A stretch of DNA of 6,545 bases from UBA9676 sp036522155. Its GTDB lineage: Bacteria > Actinomycetota > Actinomycetes > Streptosporangiales > Streptosporangiaceae. Shown in pieces: positions 5,784 to 6,545 of this stretch (positions are counted from its first letter, which is position 1; each line of letters starts with the position of its first letter). Below the pieces are notes generated by a model. That model searched no databases. It was given only the letters and a program-made list of their open reading frames with translations, and was not told the DNA's origin. The stretch is taken from the NCBI GenBank assembly GCA_036522155.1, contig DATDGI010000280.1, positions 1 to 6,545 of the forward strand. Reading direction: 5' to 3'. The position numbers were made by a program, and so were the translations under genes.

Positions 5784-5803
5784 CGGGGGGAAACTCGGGG
5801 GGC
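5784..5803 (+). repeat. G-rich element between BTAD and NTF2-like genes (possible operator)
   Basis: CGGGGGGAAACTCGGGGGGC lies 116-135 bp upstream of the NTF2-like start. Its two G-runs start 12 bp apart, as in the elements at 4343 and 4376, and it lies in the same orientation relative to the downstream minus-strand gene. It is part of a longer G-run cluster starting at 5766. Confidence 0.45.
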
Positions 5804-5804
5804 G

Positions 5805-6542
5805 CTAAGGCCCGCCCCGGAGCCGCCGGTACAGCGCCGTGGTCTCGGCCGAGGGCGGGACCCCCAGCTGGTCCGCCAGCAGCCTGGCCAGTCCCTCATA
5901 GTGCGCCACCGCGCGCGCCGTCTCCCCCATCCGGTCCAGCGCCGTCATCAGCTCCCGGTGCGCGGACTCGTTCAGCGGCTCGTGCGCGACCGCCCGCCGG
6001 AACGCCGCCGCCGCGGCCTGGTACCGGCCCGCCGCAGCATGCAGCCTGCCCGCCGCCAGCAGCCCCGACTCGAAGCTGCGGCGGAGCTCGTCCCGGCGGG
6101 CCTTGGCCCACTCCCCGGCCGCCAGGCCGGCCAGGAAGTCGCCCCCGTAGGCGGCGATGGCGGCCTGCAGATCCGGCAGCGCCGCGGCGGCGGGGCGGGC
6201 CCGGCGGGCCGCCGCCAGGGCCTGCCCGAACGTCGTCACGTCACAGTCATGCGGGCGGGAGCCGTTGAAGGAGTAGCGGCCGTCGGCGTACACCACCCAG
6301 CCCGCGTCGCCGAGCGCGCGGCGCACCCCGCGCAGCGCGGTGTGCAGCGGGTTGCCAAGCTGCTGGGGCGCCTGGTCCGGCCACAGCGCGGCGCCGATCT
6401 GCTCCCTGGTCAGCGGGGGCGAGGTGGCCAGCAGGAACAGCAGCTCACGCGGCTTGGCGTAACCCCAGTCCGCCGCGGTCACCGGGACCTCGCCGCGGTG
6501 AACGGTGGCCTGGCCCAGCGCCCTGATCCGCAGCGTGCTCAC
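5805..6542 (-). CDS. AfsR/SARP-type regulator with BTAD domain, 5' end possibly outside window
   Basis: 245 aa in the window. Residues 1-93 form an OmpR-type winged-helix domain: LRIRALGQATVHR is the N-terminal strand pair, KPRELLFLLATSPPLTREQI (30-49) the helix region, and NPLHTALRGVRRALGDAGWV (64-83) the recognition helix and wing. Residues about 97-243 are the bacterial transcriptional activator domain, made of helical TPR-like pairs (FRRAVAHEPLNESAHRELMT at 181-200, then the closing LGVPPSAETTALYRRLRG). It is expected to bind direct repeats and activate transcription. The GTG at 6542 is a possible start, but the frame is still open to the window edge (preceding codon GAC). Many proteins of this kind carry an ATPase or TPR region before this pair of domains, so it may be the C-terminal part of a larger regulator. 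Likely targets include the adjacent NTF2-like gene (inference). Family assignment is strong; start is uncertain. Confidence 0.85.
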   Translation of the reverse strand: MSTLRIRALGQATVHRGEVPVTAADWGYAKPRELLFLLATSPPLTREQIGAALWPDQAPQQLGNPLHTALRGVRRALGDAGWVVYADGRYSFNGSRPHDCDVTTFGQALAAARRARPAAAALPDLQAAIAAYGGDFLAGLAAGEWAKARRDELRRSFESGLLAAGRLHAAAGRYQAAAAAFRRAVAHEPLNESAHRELMTALDRMGETARAVAHYEGLARLLADQLGVPPSAETTALYRRLRGGP

Positions 6543-6545
6543 GTC

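Noticed and set aside
5669..5899. N-terminal extension of the NTF2-like protein to 5752 or 5899
   Set aside because: The extension has no domain character, overlaps the BTAD gene, and lacks a ribosome site; GGAGGA before 5668 explains the start.

Overview
The window looks like chromosomal DNA from a high-GC actinobacterium. Coding sequence is extremely G+C-rich, with G or C at nearly every third codon position. There are several GTG starts, a probable leaderless promoter, and families typical of Actinobacteria (an AfsR/SARP-type BTAD regulator, and a short PadR repressor coupled to a small membrane protein). This is inferred from composition and gene content only; no species can be named.

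Left third (71-3073, + strand): three closely spaced genes, each with a clear Shine-Dalgarno and 25-26 bp gaps, form a likely operon. They encode a Rieske non-heme iron oxygenase with all cofactor ligands visible, a patatin-like serine lipid hydrolase with an intact Ser/Asp dyad, and a membrane-anchored PlsC-type acyltransferase. Together they suggest a lipid modification or acyl-remodelling pathway whose substrate is unknown. A 12-bp perfect hairpin (3073-3112) closes the operon and separates it from a convergent gene.

Middle (3137-4252, - strand): a single-pass membrane protein with a proline-rich cytoplasmic N-terminus and an external domain of six HAF-type repeats, probably a beta-propeller. 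The 209-bp divergent region to its right holds two imperfect G-rich direct repeats 33 bp apart, then a promoter for a PadR-type repressor (4462-4791, +). That promoter has a 19-bp near-palindrome filling its -35/-10 spacer and a GTG start 7 nt after the -10, which suggests autoregulated leaderless transcription. The PadR gene overlaps by 4 bp a gene for a small two-helix membrane protein of unknown function (4788-5264).

Right third (- strand): an NTF2/SnoaL-like protein (5261-5668) lies downstream of a BTAD transcriptional regulator (5805-6542) that runs to the window edge and may be the C-terminal part of a larger protein. The stop codons of the membrane-protein gene and the NTF2-like gene interlock in the tetranucleotide CTAA, which is the loop of a 6-bp GC hairpin. 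A G-rich element resembling the two upstream of the HAF gene lies between the BTAD and NTF2-like genes, in the same orientation and at a similar distance from the downstream start. It could be a shared operator, possibly for the BTAD protein.

No RNA genes, insertion sequences, CRISPR arrays or attachment sites were seen.
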